From: Microbulbifer celer
GTDB lineage: Bacteria > Pseudomonadota > Gammaproteobacteria > Pseudomonadales > Cellvibrionaceae
DNA length: 64,000 nt
NCBI RefSeq assembly: GCF_020991125.1
Contig: NZ_CP087715.1
Span: 1,701,501-1,765,500 of the forward strand
Direction of reading: 5' to 3'
The translations under genes were made by a program, and so were the position numbers. The notes under the pieces are model-generated. The model was given only the letters and a program-made list of their open reading frames with translations. It searched no databases and was not told the DNA's origin. Below are positions 47,521 to 57,200 of this stretch, in pieces. Numbering within the stretch: position 1 is the first letter of the stretch; every line of letters starts with the position of its first letter.

Positions 47521-48280
47521 GACCGCCCCCATCATCATTGGAATCGCCCCGGCCGCCACCGGACGCCCCCCCACCTGAAGCGCCGCCACTGCCGACGATG
47601 GAATATTCCGGTAACGAGAATAAACGCCGCATCTCTCCGCCAGTGCGTGTTATCAGGGTCACTTCAATGGCCTTGGGCAACCGCAGATCCAGCGCACCCG
47701 CGGTGACAGTACCGGAGACCGGTGGCCACTGGGAAAGCCAGGCCTGGGTCTCACCGTCGTAGTAACGCATGGAGAAATCAATCACACCGTCGAGGATCGG
47801 CTCCGCCACCGGCTCGGAGTCGGGTCCGCGGTCGAGTACCCGCCAACGGCTGCGCAGCAGTAACGCGGTGTCGTCATCTTCCTCGTAATCGCGACGGTCT
47901 TCTTCTTCCGGATAGCCCAGGCCATAGTGCAGCCGCTGCAGATTGCCTCGCGGCTCTCGAGTCAGGTTGGCGGCGCCCAGGCGGGTAAACTCAAACTCAG
48001 TGGCAACGCCCTGAAACGCCGGCTCATAGCCACTGTAGGCGTTTTTCACCGGGCGCACGGTCAACTGACGGAGATCGTCATCCAGGCGGTACATGGCCAT
48101 GGAAAGTCGACGCATTTCTTCCGCACGCCCGGTAAGTACCTCGTCGGTGGTGAAGAAGGTTTCCAGAAGGGAGTATGACCCGACACTGATAATGGAGACG
48201 ATGATAAGCACCACCATCAACTCCAGGAGGGTAAAGCCGCGCCCGTGGGCGGGAGATGTGGGGGCCCGTTGTGTATCCAT
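47510..48280 (-). CDS. gspJ: Type II secretion minor pseudopilin GspJ
   Basis: 256 aa with the prepilin motif GRG before FTLLELMVVLIIVSIISVGS. The body has RLSMAMYRLDDDLRQLTVRP, GyepAFQG-like and LLRSRWRVLDRGPDSEP. The C-terminal tail is low complexity (GGASGGGASGGGRGDSN) and longer than I would expect. It forms the tip complex with GspI and GspK. The ATG at 48280 overlaps the gspI stop by one base. Confidence 0.92.
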   Translation of the reverse strand: MDTQRAPTSPAHGRGFTLLELMVVLIIVSIISVGSYSLLETFFTTDEVLTGRAEEMRRLSMAMYRLDDDLRQLTVRPVKNAYSGYEPAFQGVATEFEFTRLGAANLTREPRGNLQRLHYGLGYPEEEDRRDYEEDDDTALLLRSRWRVLDRGPDSEPVAEPILDGVIDFSMRYYDGETQAWLSQWPPVSGTVTAGALDLRLPKAIEVTLITRTGGEMRRLFSLPEYSIVGSGGASGGGASGGGRGDSNDDGGGRED

Positions 48281-48648
48281 TACGGCTGGGCCATCCAGGT
48301 ATCGATCGTCAGGATCGGCGCCTTATCCGGCCACCCCACCTGTACAATCAAATGTCGCATGCGCGGCTCATTGGTGGATTTGACCTCCGCCGAAACCTCC
48401 CATTCCCGCTCACCCAGCAATACGCGCTCGGTGTTTTTCCCCAGCGGCGGCCAGTCCGTGCGCAGCCGGATCTCCGCCAGTGACTGTTGCGCGACCCAGT
48501 TCGCCGTCAGGCGGTCTTCCAGAGCGGTTTGCTGGCGCACGCTGTCCTGCAGTGTTTTCAAAACACTGGCGGCGATGACACCGAAAATGACCAGTGCCAC
48601 CAGTACCTCGATCAGGGTAAAGCCCCGCTGGCGTCGCTCAAAGGTCAT
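48280..48648 (-). CDS. gspI: Type II secretion minor pseudopilin GspI
   Basis: 122 aa from MTFERRQRG, cleaved before FTLIEVLVALVIFGVIAASV. The C-terminal domain (AEIRLRTDWPPLGKNTERV, EWEVSAEV) is normal. GspI nucleates the pseudopilus tip. The open frame goes up to 48729, but the pseudopilin leader fixes the start at 48648, overlapping gspH by 11 bases. Confidence 0.92.
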   Translation of the reverse strand: MTFERRQRGFTLIEVLVALVIFGVIAASVLKTLQDSVRQQTALEDRLTANWVAQQSLAEIRLRTDWPPLGKNTERVLLGEREWEVSAEVKSTNEPRMRHLIVQVGWPDKAPILTIDTWMAQP

Positions 48649-49261
48649 CGCTGAGCCACTCCAGCTGCATGCCGTGCAGACTGCTGTAGGATATGATCGC
48701 ACTGCGTCCAATCTCGCGGTTGCCTTCACTCAGCAGGTGCACTGCAATTTCTACAGGCAACACCTCACCGCTGGATAGCGCAGCGAACTGCGGCAGAATT
48801 TCTTCGTCATCATCGGAGTTCTGCGCTGCAGGCGCCATGCCGCGGCCACCTGTCTCTCGACCAAACTCGGCTTGCTGGTCGTCTGCCCCCGGCAATTCCG
48901 TCTGGGATATCACTTCCAACTGCATATTCGGCGGCAGCTCGTGGGCGGTAAAGCGACGGGCATTGGTAGAGTTGGGATCTCCGGAGAAATCCATTTCCTG
49001 CCACTGCATGGTGGAAGAGTCGTAGCGCACAATAGAGTAACGATCCTCTTCCACGACAACCCCGAGATGGACCTTGTCGATCAACGCCCGATCCGCCACC
49101 AGCTGCAACAGATTCGCCAGGCGCTGAACCTCCCCCTTCCAGTTGCGCCCCCCCGCCGAGCTCACGGACAGACTCGCCATAGCTGCGAGCGTGGCGATTA
49201 TCACAATCACCACGAGCAGTTCGATCAGGGTAAACCCCGGTTGGCGACGCCTGGAACGCAT
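48638..49261 (-). CDS. gspH: Type II secretion minor pseudopilin GspH
   Basis: 207 aa. Prepilin leader RSRRRQPG, then FTLIELLVVIVIIATLAAMAS. The body includes LANLLQLVADRALIDKVHLGVVVEEDRYS, which fits GspH. A hydrophilic acidic stretch (GMAPAAQNSDDDEEILPQF) lies before the last strands. It sits below GspI/J/K in the pseudopilus. The start MRSRRRQPG at 49261 fits the family. Confidence 0.9.
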   Translation of the reverse strand: MRSRRRQPGFTLIELLVVIVIIATLAAMASLSVSSAGGRNWKGEVQRLANLLQLVADRALIDKVHLGVVVEEDRYSIVRYDSSTMQWQEMDFSGDPNSTNARRFTAHELPPNMQLEVISQTELPGADDQQAEFGRETGGRGMAPAAQNSDDDEEILPQFAALSSGEVLPVEIAVHLLSEGNREIGRSAIISYSSLHGMQLEWLSDDL

Positions 49262-49294
49262 TGGCAGGTTCAGATAAGCGTTAAAATGGCGGGA

Positions 49295-49723
49295 TCAGAG
49301 TTCAGAAGCGAACAGGTCGCCCGCTTCGCCCTCGCCACCGGGTTTGCCGTCAGCGCCCAGGCTGAACAGGTCGTAGGGACCACTACTGCCGGGGCTGAGG
49401 TACTGGTATGGGTTGCCCCAGGGATCTTTGGCTTCGCGCTTCAGGTAGGGGTCGGTCCAGTTCTTGGCTTCCGGGAACCCAGAAGGTTTAGTGACCAGCG
49501 CCTCCAGCCCCTGCTCAGAGCTCGGGTAGACGAAGTTGTCCATCCGGTACATATCCAGAGCAGTCTCAATGGTTCGCAGGTCGGATTTCGCGGCCTTGAT
49601 ACGGGCTTCACCGGTTTTACCCAGAATACTCGGAACCACCATCGCACCGAGTACCCCAAGGATCACGATGACCACCATGATCTCGATCAGGGTAAACCCT
49701 CGACTTTTGCGCAGACTATTCAT
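49295..49723 (-). CDS. gspG: Type II secretion major pseudopilin GspG
   Basis: 142 aa. The leader MNSLRKSRG is followed by FTLIEIMVVIVILGVLGAMV; Glu5 is present. The globular part has IETALDMYRMDNFVYPSSEQGLEAL and AKDPWGNPYQYLSPG, with the calcium-binding loop near the end (PYDLFSLGADGKPGGEGE). It polymerises into the pseudopilus that pushes exoproteins through the secretin. A gap of about 110 bases separates it from gspF. Confidence 0.96.
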   Translation of the reverse strand: MNSLRKSRGFTLIEIMVVIVILGVLGAMVVPSILGKTGEARIKAAKSDLRTIETALDMYRMDNFVYPSSEQGLEALVTKPSGFPEAKNWTDPYLKREAKDPWGNPYQYLSPGSSGPYDLFSLGADGKPGGEGEAGDLFASEL

Positions 49724-49833
49724 TACTCACCTCGCAACTTACCTTGCAAATTACTTTGCGGTTAGGAACTCAAAATAGGGACCCAAAGCAGCACTTTGCC
49801 GCATTGTGTCTTTTTTGACCAGCCTTGAGGGGG

Positions 49834-51051
49834 TTAACCGACCAGCTGGTTCATGTTCATGATCGGCATCATGATCGCCATCACGATAAACAGCACGATG
49901 GCCGCCATTACCAGCAGCATGATGGGCTCGAACAGGCTGACAAAGGCAGTCACCGCGCCCTGCAGATCCTGCTCCTGGTTCTCCGCCGCCCGCACCAGCA
50001 TCTGGTCAAGGGTACCGGAGGATTCGCCACTGGCGATCATATAAATCATCATTGGCGGGAAGTATTCCACATCTTCCAACGCCTTTCGCAAGCTGCCACC
50101 TTCGCGCACGAATTTCTGCGCAATCTGCAGCCGCTCCTTCAGGTAGTCATTGGTCATCACACCACTGGCAATCCCCATAGCCTGTACCAATGGCACGCTG
50201 CTGCCGGTCAGGATCGCAAGCGTGCCGATATAACGGGCACTCTGACCACCGCGAACCAGCCATCCAATCACCGGAAACTCCAGCAGGCGGTGGTGGTAGC
50301 GATAGCGGAATTTAGGCCGACGCAACAGCAATCCCCACCCGATGGCCAGCGCAATCAGCACCGGCGGAATCATCCAACCCCAGGAGGAGATAAAGTCACT
50401 GAGCGAGACCAGGATTCGGGTGGCCAGGGGCAATTCCTGGCCGGTGCCGGTAAATACCTCGATCACATCCGGCACCACATAGACCATCAACCCGGTCACC
50501 ACCAGCACACAAACCACTACCAGGACAATCGGATAGATCAGCGCAAGCTGTACTTTCTGGCGGAACTGCTGCTGGCTTTCGGTGTAGTCCCCCAGCCGCT
50601 CCAGCACCTCGTCCAGGTGCCCGGAGTGCTCACCGGCTTCCACCGTGGCGCGATAGAGCTTGGGAAAGGCCCGCGGAAAACTGCCCAGGGCCTGCGCAAA
50701 ACTGTGTCCTTCAAGCACCTTCGCCCGCACCGCCAGCACGATCCGGCGCACCTTCTGATTGCGCGTCTGATTGGCGATTGCGCTGAGTGTTTCCTCCAGT
50801 GGAATCCCCGCACGCAACAGCGTAGCAATCTGCCGGGTGAGCAGCGCCAATGGCTTGATCCCCAAACCCGGGCTGCCACTGAGCAGGTTGCCCCCGCTCT
50901 GGCTGTGAGAGTCGGAAGCCGGAGCGACTTCAATGGGAATCAGCCCTTTGGCACGCAATTGCTGCCGCGCAGCCTTGGCACTGTCCGCCTCCAGCGTACC
51001 GCGATTCTTGCGTCCACCATTGTTTAATGCCGTGTACTCGAACGCACCCAT
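49834..51051 (-). CDS. gspF: Type II secretion inner-membrane protein GspF
   Basis: 405 aa. Starts MGAFEYTALNNGGRKNRGTLE, then two T2SSF cytoplasmic domains (LLTRQIATLLRAGIPLEETL and LAILTGSSVPLVQAMGIA) and three membrane helices, the last at the C-terminus (LLVMAAIVLFIVMAIMMPI). It forms the platform around which the pseudopilus assembles. One base separates it from gspE. Confidence 0.95.
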   Translation of the reverse strand: MGAFEYTALNNGGRKNRGTLEADSAKAARQQLRAKGLIPIEVAPASDSHSQSGGNLLSGSPGLGIKPLALLTRQIATLLRAGIPLEETLSAIANQTRNQKVRRIVLAVRAKVLEGHSFAQALGSFPRAFPKLYRATVEAGEHSGHLDEVLERLGDYTESQQQFRQKVQLALIYPIVLVVVCVLVVTGLMVYVVPDVIEVFTGTGQELPLATRILVSLSDFISSWGWMIPPVLIALAIGWGLLLRRPKFRYRYHHRLLEFPVIGWLVRGGQSARYIGTLAILTGSSVPLVQAMGIASGVMTNDYLKERLQIAQKFVREGGSLRKALEDVEYFPPMMIYMIASGESSGTLDQMLVRAAENQEQDLQGAVTAFVSLFEPIMLLVMAAIVLFIVMAIMMPIMNMNQLVG

Positions 51052-51052
51052 A

Positions 51053-52534
51053 TCAGGACTCCTGGGTTACCCGAAGCACTTCTTCCAGTGAAGTGATACC
51101 GGCGAGCACCTTGGCCGTGCCGTCTTCGCGAATACTGGGGGCCAGGTTCCGCGCCTCTTTTACCAGCGCGCTTTCCGACGCGCGGTCGTGAATCATCTGG
51201 CGCAGCTTCTCGTTGACCGGCACCAGTTCGTAGATACCGACACGGCCGAGATAGCCGCTGTGGTTGCACTTTTCACAGCCTTTGGGACGATAAATCGTAA
51301 CGTCCTTACCTTCTTTGAACCCCAGCATCCGGCATTCGAAGTCGTCGGCTTTGTGTGCTTCGCGGCATTCGGGGCACAGTACCCGCACGAGCCGTTGCGC
51401 CAACACACCAATTACACTGGAGGAAAGCAGGAACGGTTCGATTCCCATATCCACCAGACGGGTTACCGCACCGAGTGCGGTATTGGTGTGCAGGGTAGAA
51501 AGCACCAGGTGGCCGGTCAAACTTGCCTGAATGGCGATCTGCATGGTTTCCAGGTCGCGAATCTCACCCACCATCACCACATCCGGGTCCTGGCGAAGGA
51601 TGGCGCGCAGGCCACGGGCAAAGGTCATATCCGCCTTGGTGTTGACCTGCGTCTGCCCCACCCCTTCCAGGTTGTATTCAACCGGGTCTTCGACGGTAAG
51701 AACGTTCTTCTCGCGATTGTTGATGCTCGCGAGACCGGCATACAGGGTGGTGGTTTTACCGGAACCGGTTGGCCCGGTCACCAGCAGGATGCCGTGGGGA
51801 CGGCCCAACAGTTCTGTCATGACCTTCAGGTCGTGCTCTGCCATCCCCAGATTGCGCATATCCATCTTGCCCGCCTGCTTGTCCAGCAGACGCATGACTA
51901 CCCGCTCGCCGGCGGAAGACGGCATAGTAGAAACACGCACATCCACTTCGCGGCCACCCATCAACAGGGAGATACGACCATCCTGCGGTACGCGCTTTTC
52001 AGCGATGTCCAGCTTGGCCATTACCTTGATCCGGGACACCAGCAGCGGCGCCAGCGCTCTGCGCGGTTGCAATACTTCACGCAGAACCCCGTCCACGCGA
52101 AAGCGCACCACCAGGCGTTTTTCAAAGGTTTCGATATGGATATCCGAGGCCCCCTGCTTGAGGGACTCGGCGAAAATGGCATTGATCAGTTTGACGATGG
52201 GCGCATCGTCTTCCTGCTCGAGCAGATCTTCGGTTTCCGGCAGTGATTCAGCGACCGCGGCCAGGTCCAGGTCTTCACCCAGGCCCTCTACATCAGAGAG
52301 ATTCCCACCCTCGCGGTTTTCATACTGGCGCTGCAGGGTTTCCTGAAAGGTCTCGGCATCTACCACCGTCATACCAACGGGCAACGCGCAAAGGCGCTGC
52401 ACCTCGGCCAGAACCAGGGGGTTCAACGGCGCCACATACTGGCAGACCGGTGCGCCATCCACCTCCGCCAGCAGCACCTGATGGCGTTTGGCAAAGGCAT
52501 AGGGCAGCCGCTTGACCACTTGCTCTGCCATCAT
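51053..52534 (-). CDS. gspE: Type II secretion ATPase GspE
   Basis: 493 aa. The N1E/N2E domain (about 1-130) is followed by the ATPase core: Walker A TGPTGSGKTTTLYAGL, Asp box LRAILRQDPDVVMVGEIRDLET (parts), Walker B and His box VLSTLHTNTALGAV. The zinc tetracysteine motif typical of GspE appears as CPEC and CEKC around residues 395-430. It powers pseudopilus assembly. Met1 and Met2 are both possible starts. The start overlaps gspD by four bases. Confidence 0.96.
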   Translation of the reverse strand: MMAEQVVKRLPYAFAKRHQVLLAEVDGAPVCQYVAPLNPLVLAEVQRLCALPVGMTVVDAETFQETLQRQYENREGGNLSDVEGLGEDLDLAAVAESLPETEDLLEQEDDAPIVKLINAIFAESLKQGASDIHIETFEKRLVVRFRVDGVLREVLQPRRALAPLLVSRIKVMAKLDIAEKRVPQDGRISLLMGGREVDVRVSTMPSSAGERVVMRLLDKQAGKMDMRNLGMAEHDLKVMTELLGRPHGILLVTGPTGSGKTTTLYAGLASINNREKNVLTVEDPVEYNLEGVGQTQVNTKADMTFARGLRAILRQDPDVVMVGEIRDLETMQIAIQASLTGHLVLSTLHTNTALGAVTRLVDMGIEPFLLSSSVIGVLAQRLVRVLCPECREAHKADDFECRMLGFKEGKDVTIYRPKGCEKCNHSGYLGRVGIYELVPVNEKLRQMIHDRASESALVKEARNLAPSIREDGTAKVLAGITSLEEVLRVTQES

Positions 52535-54492
52535 TTACCGACCTCGGGCTCCACCGGCGCCGCTTCTTCCTCTGCTTCCATGTTCGCAGGAGGCGGCAGC
52601 AGGTCCGGCAATACATCACCACGGTCCCAGTCCCAGAGTCGACTGGTCTCACCGCGCAGACGCAGCTGCTTTTCCTGCATGTCGCGATAGCGACGGCGGG
52701 TCTCCTCGTATCCGGCAATCTGGCTACTCAGAATCTTGGGACGCAGGAACACCATCAGGTTGATCTTGTCTACCTTTTTGTCGGTGTTACGGAACAATCG
52801 ACCAATACCGGGGATATCGCCCAGCAGCGGTACCTTGCTGCTTCCTTCGTTGACCTTGTCTTCAATCAGGCCACCGAGCACCAGAATCGCGCCGTCATCA
52901 ATCAACACCTTGGTACGAATCTCGCGCTTACTGGTAATGATGTCTGCCGCCTCACCGAAGGAAGGCAGCACGTTCTCCACCTTCTGTTCGATTTCAAGAG
53001 TCACAGAATCGTTGTTGTTCACCCGCGGGGTGACCTTGAGCGTGGTACCCACATCCTGGCGCTGAATGGTGGTGAACGGATCGTTATTACTGCCCGACAG
53101 CAGCTGCTCACCGGTCACGAACGGCACATTCTGGCCGACAAGAATCTCCGCTTCCTCATTGTCCAGCGCCATAATGGTCGGAGTGGACAGGATGTTGGTG
53201 TTGTTTTCAGACGCCACGGCATTGATCGCCACCCGTAAATCGGTGCCCTGCAGAAAGCCGAGATTCAGGCCGTCGCGGATCAGGTTGGCGGGATCCAGGG
53301 AAAATGGATTGTATTCAGAAATCTCATCGCCGTTTTCATCGTAGATCGGCGTTGCGGCAAAGTCGTTTTCAAAGCCGGCGAATACGTCGCCGTTGTCGCC
53401 CGCAATCCACTTCACACCCAAATTGTTGCCGGTGCCTTCGGAGACCTCGACGATAATCGCTTCGATCAACACCTGAGCCCGACGCACGTCCAGCTTGGCA
53501 ATCACCCCTTTCATGGTCTCGAGCAAGGACGGCGGCGCGGTAAGCACGAGCGCGTTCAGTTCTTCATTGACCTGAATACTGACCTCGACATCCGCCACTT
53601 GCTGGTCTTTCTCGGTCTTCTGGATACTGCCACTCATGCCCTCCAGTACGGGCTTCAATTCCGCGGCACTGGCGTACTGAACATACACGACTGCGGTGTT
53701 GCCATCGCCGGAAAGCGGCTGATCCAGGCGTTGAATGACTTTCTTGAGCTGGGTACGGGTAACCGGGTCGCCGGTGAGAAGAATGCTATTGGAACGCTCA
53801 TCCACCGCAATACGCAGGGGCTGCACATCGTTGCCCTGCTGTTTGCCGCCCCCCTGGAGCAGCTCACTGAGCACCTGCTTCACTTCTTTCGCAGACGCGA
53901 ACTCCAATGGCACCAGTTCGATATCGATGGCACCGGCGCGGTCCAGCTGTTTGATCAGGCGCACAATCTGATCAATATTGGCTGCGCGGTCGGCGATGAT
54001 GAGAGTATTGGTGTCGGCGTAAGCAGCCAGGTGGCCGGTTTGCGGAATCAAGGGACGCAGCATGGCGATCAGTTGCGCGGCGGAAATATTCTCGACCTTG
54101 ACGGTACGCACCACCAGCGACTCTCCCGGCGCCCGCGTCTGCTCGTCGGCAACTGGGATGGCCTGCTGTTTGGCCAGCGCATCCGGCACCACCTTCCAGG
54201 CATCCCCCTGCTCAACCAGGCTGAAGCCGTTTACCTGCAGTACAGACATAAAGACGTCGAATGCCTGCTCGTGCGTCATCGGGTCGCCAGCGACCACGGT
54301 CACTTTCCCCTTCACATTCGGATGAACGATGATGTTCTTGCCGGTGAAATCCGCCGCCCAGTTGATCAGATCACGAATGTCCGCGTTATCCAACGACAGT
54401 GTGACTCGCTCGGGTGCCTGCGCCAGCACCGAAAACGACAACAAAACCCCCATGGCGACTGAAATCAGTCGTCGGTGAAAAACGCTCATCAT
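52531..54492 (-). CDS. gspD: Type II secretion secretin GspD
   Basis: 653 aa. A signal peptide ends VLAQAPE. N0 (VTLSLDNADIRDLINWAADFTGKN in parts), N1-N3 repeats and the secretin domain follow, with VLIEAIIVEVSEGTGNNLGV, ILSTPTIMALDNEEAEILVGQNVP and VLGGLIEDKV, ending in the S-domain region, rich in Arg/Glu. It forms the outer-membrane channel. No GspS pilotin gene is visible nearby. Confidence 0.96.
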   Translation of the reverse strand: MMSVFHRRLISVAMGVLLSFSVLAQAPERVTLSLDNADIRDLINWAADFTGKNIIVHPNVKGKVTVVAGDPMTHEQAFDVFMSVLQVNGFSLVEQGDAWKVVPDALAKQQAIPVADEQTRAPGESLVVRTVKVENISAAQLIAMLRPLIPQTGHLAAYADTNTLIIADRAANIDQIVRLIKQLDRAGAIDIELVPLEFASAKEVKQVLSELLQGGGKQQGNDVQPLRIAVDERSNSILLTGDPVTRTQLKKVIQRLDQPLSGDGNTAVVYVQYASAAELKPVLEGMSGSIQKTEKDQQVADVEVSIQVNEELNALVLTAPPSLLETMKGVIAKLDVRRAQVLIEAIIVEVSEGTGNNLGVKWIAGDNGDVFAGFENDFAATPIYDENGDEISEYNPFSLDPANLIRDGLNLGFLQGTDLRVAINAVASENNTNILSTPTIMALDNEEAEILVGQNVPFVTGEQLLSGSNNDPFTTIQRQDVGTTLKVTPRVNNNDSVTLEIEQKVENVLPSFGEAADIITSKREIRTKVLIDDGAILVLGGLIEDKVNEGSSKVPLLGDIPGIGRLFRNTDKKVDKINLMVFLRPKILSSQIAGYEETRRRYRDMQEKQLRLRGETSRLWDWDRGDVLPDLLPPPANMEAEEEAAPVEPEVGK

Positions 54493-54579
54493 TATAAATC
54501 TGACTCTGATTCTACTTATTTACGTTGACTAATTGGTCTTCAAGTACTTCGAGTGCACACACCTACGCTCCCGCCCCCG

Positions 54580-55257
54580 TCAGTGCGTGTTGCGCTGGCG
54601 TTGTTTCGCCATTTCCCGCAATTTCTCCAAGCGATCGCGGATGGACTGCTGTTTATCCGCACGATCAGAAGCGGAACTTGCGCCAATGGCCCTGGCAGCC
54701 TGGCGTGCGTAATTCGCGTATTGCTTGGGAACGGTAGGACGGCCATCGGCGTCCGGATAGGAAAGTTTTTCCATCTGACCGTTGCGACGCAGAATAATAT
54801 GATCGACCTCCACGGAATAGACTTCGGCACCGCCTGATACCGTGTCTCCCACATAGACCCGCTCGGCAGGCTTGCCGCGCTCGGCGATCAACGCGCTCGC
54901 ACGCTCACTCACATTACTACTCAGAACCCCGGAGAGCACCAGATTCAGCTGGGTAAAAGGAATGTTTTCCAGGTCGAGTTCCGGCTCCTCGGCGGTTTTC
55001 ACCGGAGCAACGCCAAAGAATGGGGTATTGGGCAAATTCACAGACTGACGTGAAGCGCTGGCTCGAGCACTGCGGTCCGCCAGCAGGTTCCCCTCGTCTT
55101 TGCCGGGAAATGCCAGTTCGCCATATGCGAGCAGATTGACCGTCAGCCAACCACCGATGACTCCGCAGGTTGCTAACAGACTACGAGGTATAGAACGTTT
55201 GGACGTTCCGGCGGAACGGCTAAAAAGTGACCCTAAGGTTCGTTTTACCAAAGACAT
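54580..55257 (-). CDS. gspC: Type II secretion protein GspC
   Basis: 225 aa. One N-terminal membrane helix (SLLATCGVIGGWLTVNLLAYG) precedes the periplasmic homology region (FTQLNLVLSGVLSSNVSERASALIA, VYVGDTVSGGAEVYSVEVDHIIL), which contacts GspD. The C-terminus is a short helical, charged tail (coiled-coil type), not a PDZ domain. It is the first gene of the cluster, so the promoter should lie in 55258-55400. Confidence 0.9.
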   Translation of the reverse strand: MSLVKRTLGSLFSRSAGTSKRSIPRSLLATCGVIGGWLTVNLLAYGELAFPGKDEGNLLADRSARASASRQSVNLPNTPFFGVAPVKTAEEPELDLENIPFTQLNLVLSGVLSSNVSERASALIAERGKPAERVYVGDTVSGGAEVYSVEVDHIILRRNGQMEKLSYPDADGRPTVPKQYANYARQAARAIGASSASDRADKQQSIRDRLEKLREMAKQRQRNTH

Positions 55258-55403
55258 GCGTAAACTCGTCTCTGCTGTACCACTGACAGCTCGTTTTCGT
55301 TATTGGGCGCCTATTCTCGTGGCTAGCACGGAGAAAGGCAATCTTGCGCAACACATTGACCAATTTTTAACCAAAACGCAAATGTTTCCAAAACGGCGAG
55401 CAA

Positions 55404-55430
55404 TAAAAAGGGCGGCCAAGGCCGCCCTTT
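55404..55430 (-). terminator. Rho-independent terminator of etfBA
   Basis: AAAGGGCGGCC-AA-GGCCGCCCTTT, with the A-run at 55404-55409 giving T's on the minus strand. It lies 26 bases past the etfA stop codon and upstream of the gspC promoter region, separating the two units. Confidence 0.88.
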
Positions 55431-55455
55431 CACAACATAGTCTATGGACAAAGTG

Positions 55456-56385
55456 TTACAACTTTGTTTCGAGCTCCGGAACTGCGTCGAACAGATCCGC
55501 TACCAGTCCATAGTCCGCAACGGAGAAGATCGGTGCTTCTTCGTCCTTGTTGATGGCGACAATTACTTTGGAGTCCTTCATACCCGCCAGGTGCTGGATG
55601 GCACCGGAGATACCCACCGCGATATACAGGTCTGGTGCCACGATCTTGCCGGTCTGACCTACCTGCATGTCGTTCGGAACAAAGCCTGCGTCAACCGCGG
55701 CGCGAGAAGCACCCACTGCTGCGCCCAGCTTGTCCGCCACCTTGTACAACAACTCGAAGTTGTCACCGTTCTGCATGCCGCGACCACCAGAAATGACCAC
55801 CTTGGCGGCAGTAAGTTCCGGGCGGTCAGATTCTGCAAGCTCTTCACCGACAAACTTGGATACACCCGCATCTTCCACAGCGTCCACGGACTCAACCGCA
55901 GCGCTGCCGCCTTCTGCGGCCACCGCGTCAAATGCAGTAGTACGCACAGAGATCACTTTGATGGCGTCGGAGCTCTGGACGGTAGCGATGACGTTACCAG
56001 CGTAAATCGGGCGCTTGAAGGTATCCGCTCCCTCTACTCCAACGATGTCGGAGATAGGCTGCACGTCCAGCAATGCGGCCGCGCGCGGCAACATATTCTT
56101 GCCAGTGGTAGTGGCCGGGGCCAGCACGTGGCTGTAATTTTTACCCAGATCAGCAACCAGCTTGGAGACATTCTCGGCCAACTGGTGCTCATAAGCCGCG
56201 TTATCCGCAACCAGCACCTTAGTGACGCCGTCAACTTTTGCAGCCGCTTCGCCCACTGCGCCGCAGCCACTGCCCGCAACCAGCACGTCAATGTCGCCGC
56301 CAATCGCCTTGGCTGCAGCGACGGTGTTCAGGGTAGCGCCTTTCAGTTCGGCGTTATCGTGTTCAGCAATTACCAGGATGCTCAT
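55456..56385 (-). CDS. etfA: Electron transfer flavoprotein, alpha subunit
   Basis: 309 aa. The N-terminal half ([20 protein letters not shown]) pairs with the beta subunit. The FAD-binding C-terminal half contains [62 protein letters not shown] (parts) and [18 protein letters not shown]. It carries electrons from acyl-CoA and other dehydrogenases to ETF-QO. Its ATG shares one base with the etfB stop. Confidence 0.97.
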   Translation of the reverse strand: MSILVIAEHDNAELKGATLNTVAAAKAIGGDIDVLVAGSGCGAVGEAAAKVDGVTKVLVADNAAYEHQLAENVSKLVADLGKNYSHVLAPATTTGKNMLPRAAALLDVQPISDIVGVEGADTFKRPIYAGNVIATVQSSDAIKVISVRTTAFDAVAAEGGSAAVESVDAVEDAGVSKFVGEELAESDRPELTAAKVVISGGRGMQNGDNFELLYKVADKLGAAVGASRAAVDAGFVPNDMQVGQTGKIVAPDLYIAVGISGAIQHLAGMKDSKVIVAINKDEEAPIFSVADYGLVADLFDAVPELETKL

Positions 56386-57134
56386 CAGATTACTTTCGCC
56401 TCGCTTTTCAGTTTTTCCACCAGTTCCGCTACATCGGCAACCTTGATACCTGCCTGACGCTCGGCCGGCGGCTCTACTTTCAGGGTTTTGGTGCGCGGGG
56501 CGATGTCTACTCCCAGCTCATCGGGGGTGGTGGTGTCGAGCGGCTTCTTCTTCGCTTTCATGATGTTCGGCAAAGAAGCGTAGCGCGGCTCATTCAGGCG
56601 CAGGTCGGTGGTCACCACCGCCGGCAGTTTCAGCTCTACAGTCTGCAAGCCGCCGTCAATTTCACGGGTTACTTTTACTGCACCTTCTTCTACGTTCACT
56701 TCTGAAGCGAAGGTGCCCTGCCCCATGCCAGACAGTGCGGCCAGCATCTGACCGGTCTGGTTGTTGTCGCCATCGATGGACTGCTTGCCAAGAATCACCA
56801 GCTGCGGCTCTTCTTTATCTACGACAGCCTTCAGGCACTTGGCCACGGCCAGCGGCTGCAGCTCGTCATCCGTCTCGACCAGAATACCGCGGTCGGCGCC
56901 CAGCGCCAGTGCGGTACGGATCTGTTCCTGGCACTGTTTGGATCCCAGTGAAACAGCAACGATCTCGCTGACGACCCCCTTCTCCTTCAGGCGTACCGCT
57001 TCTTCCACGGCAATTTCACAGAAAGGGTTGATGGACATTTTGACGTTGGCAGTGTCCACGTCTGAACCGTCCGCCTTCGGGCGAACCTTCACGTTGTAAT
57101 CCACAACGCGTTTCACAGCTACAAGAACTTTCAT
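56385..57134 (-). CDS. etfB: Electron transfer flavoprotein, beta subunit
   Basis: 249 aa. [20 protein letters not shown] at the start, [43 protein letters not shown] (parts) and [22 protein letters not shown] are classic EtfB segments binding AMP and docking to dehydrogenases. First gene of etfBA; divergent from the ETF-QO gene. Confidence 0.97.
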   Translation of the reverse strand: MKVLVAVKRVVDYNVKVRPKADGSDVDTANVKMSINPFCEIAVEEAVRLKEKGVVSEIVAVSLGSKQCQEQIRTALALGADRGILVETDDELQPLAVAKCLKAVVDKEEPQLVILGKQSIDGDNNQTGQMLAALSGMGQGTFASEVNVEEGAVKVTREIDGGLQTVELKLPAVVTTDLRLNEPRYASLPNIMKAKKKPLDTTTPDELGVDIAPRTKTLKVEPPAERQAGIKVADVAELVEKLKSEAKVI

Positions 57135-57164
57135 GAAAATCCCGTCTCAGTAGTCTACTTAAAA

Positions 57165-57200
57165 GCTGCGACAGACGGCTCACAGGTGAGCCATCGCAGC
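57165..57200 (-). promoter_or_regulatory. Long nested inverted repeat upstream of etfB
   Basis: GGCTCAC-AG-GTGAGCC (57177-57192) is a perfect 7-bp inverted repeat nested in an outer pair, GCTGCG (57165-57170) and CGCAGC (57195-57200). It begins about 30 bases upstream of the etfB ATG. It may be an operator, or a 5'-leader hairpin if the etfBA transcript starts beyond it. The rest of the 462-base divergent region (57135-57596) shows no gene. Confidence 0.45.

Noticed and set aside
51188..52246. 352-codon plus-strand frame opposite gspE
   Set aside because: Shadow of the ATPase gene, whose Walker and zinc motifs are clear on the other strand.
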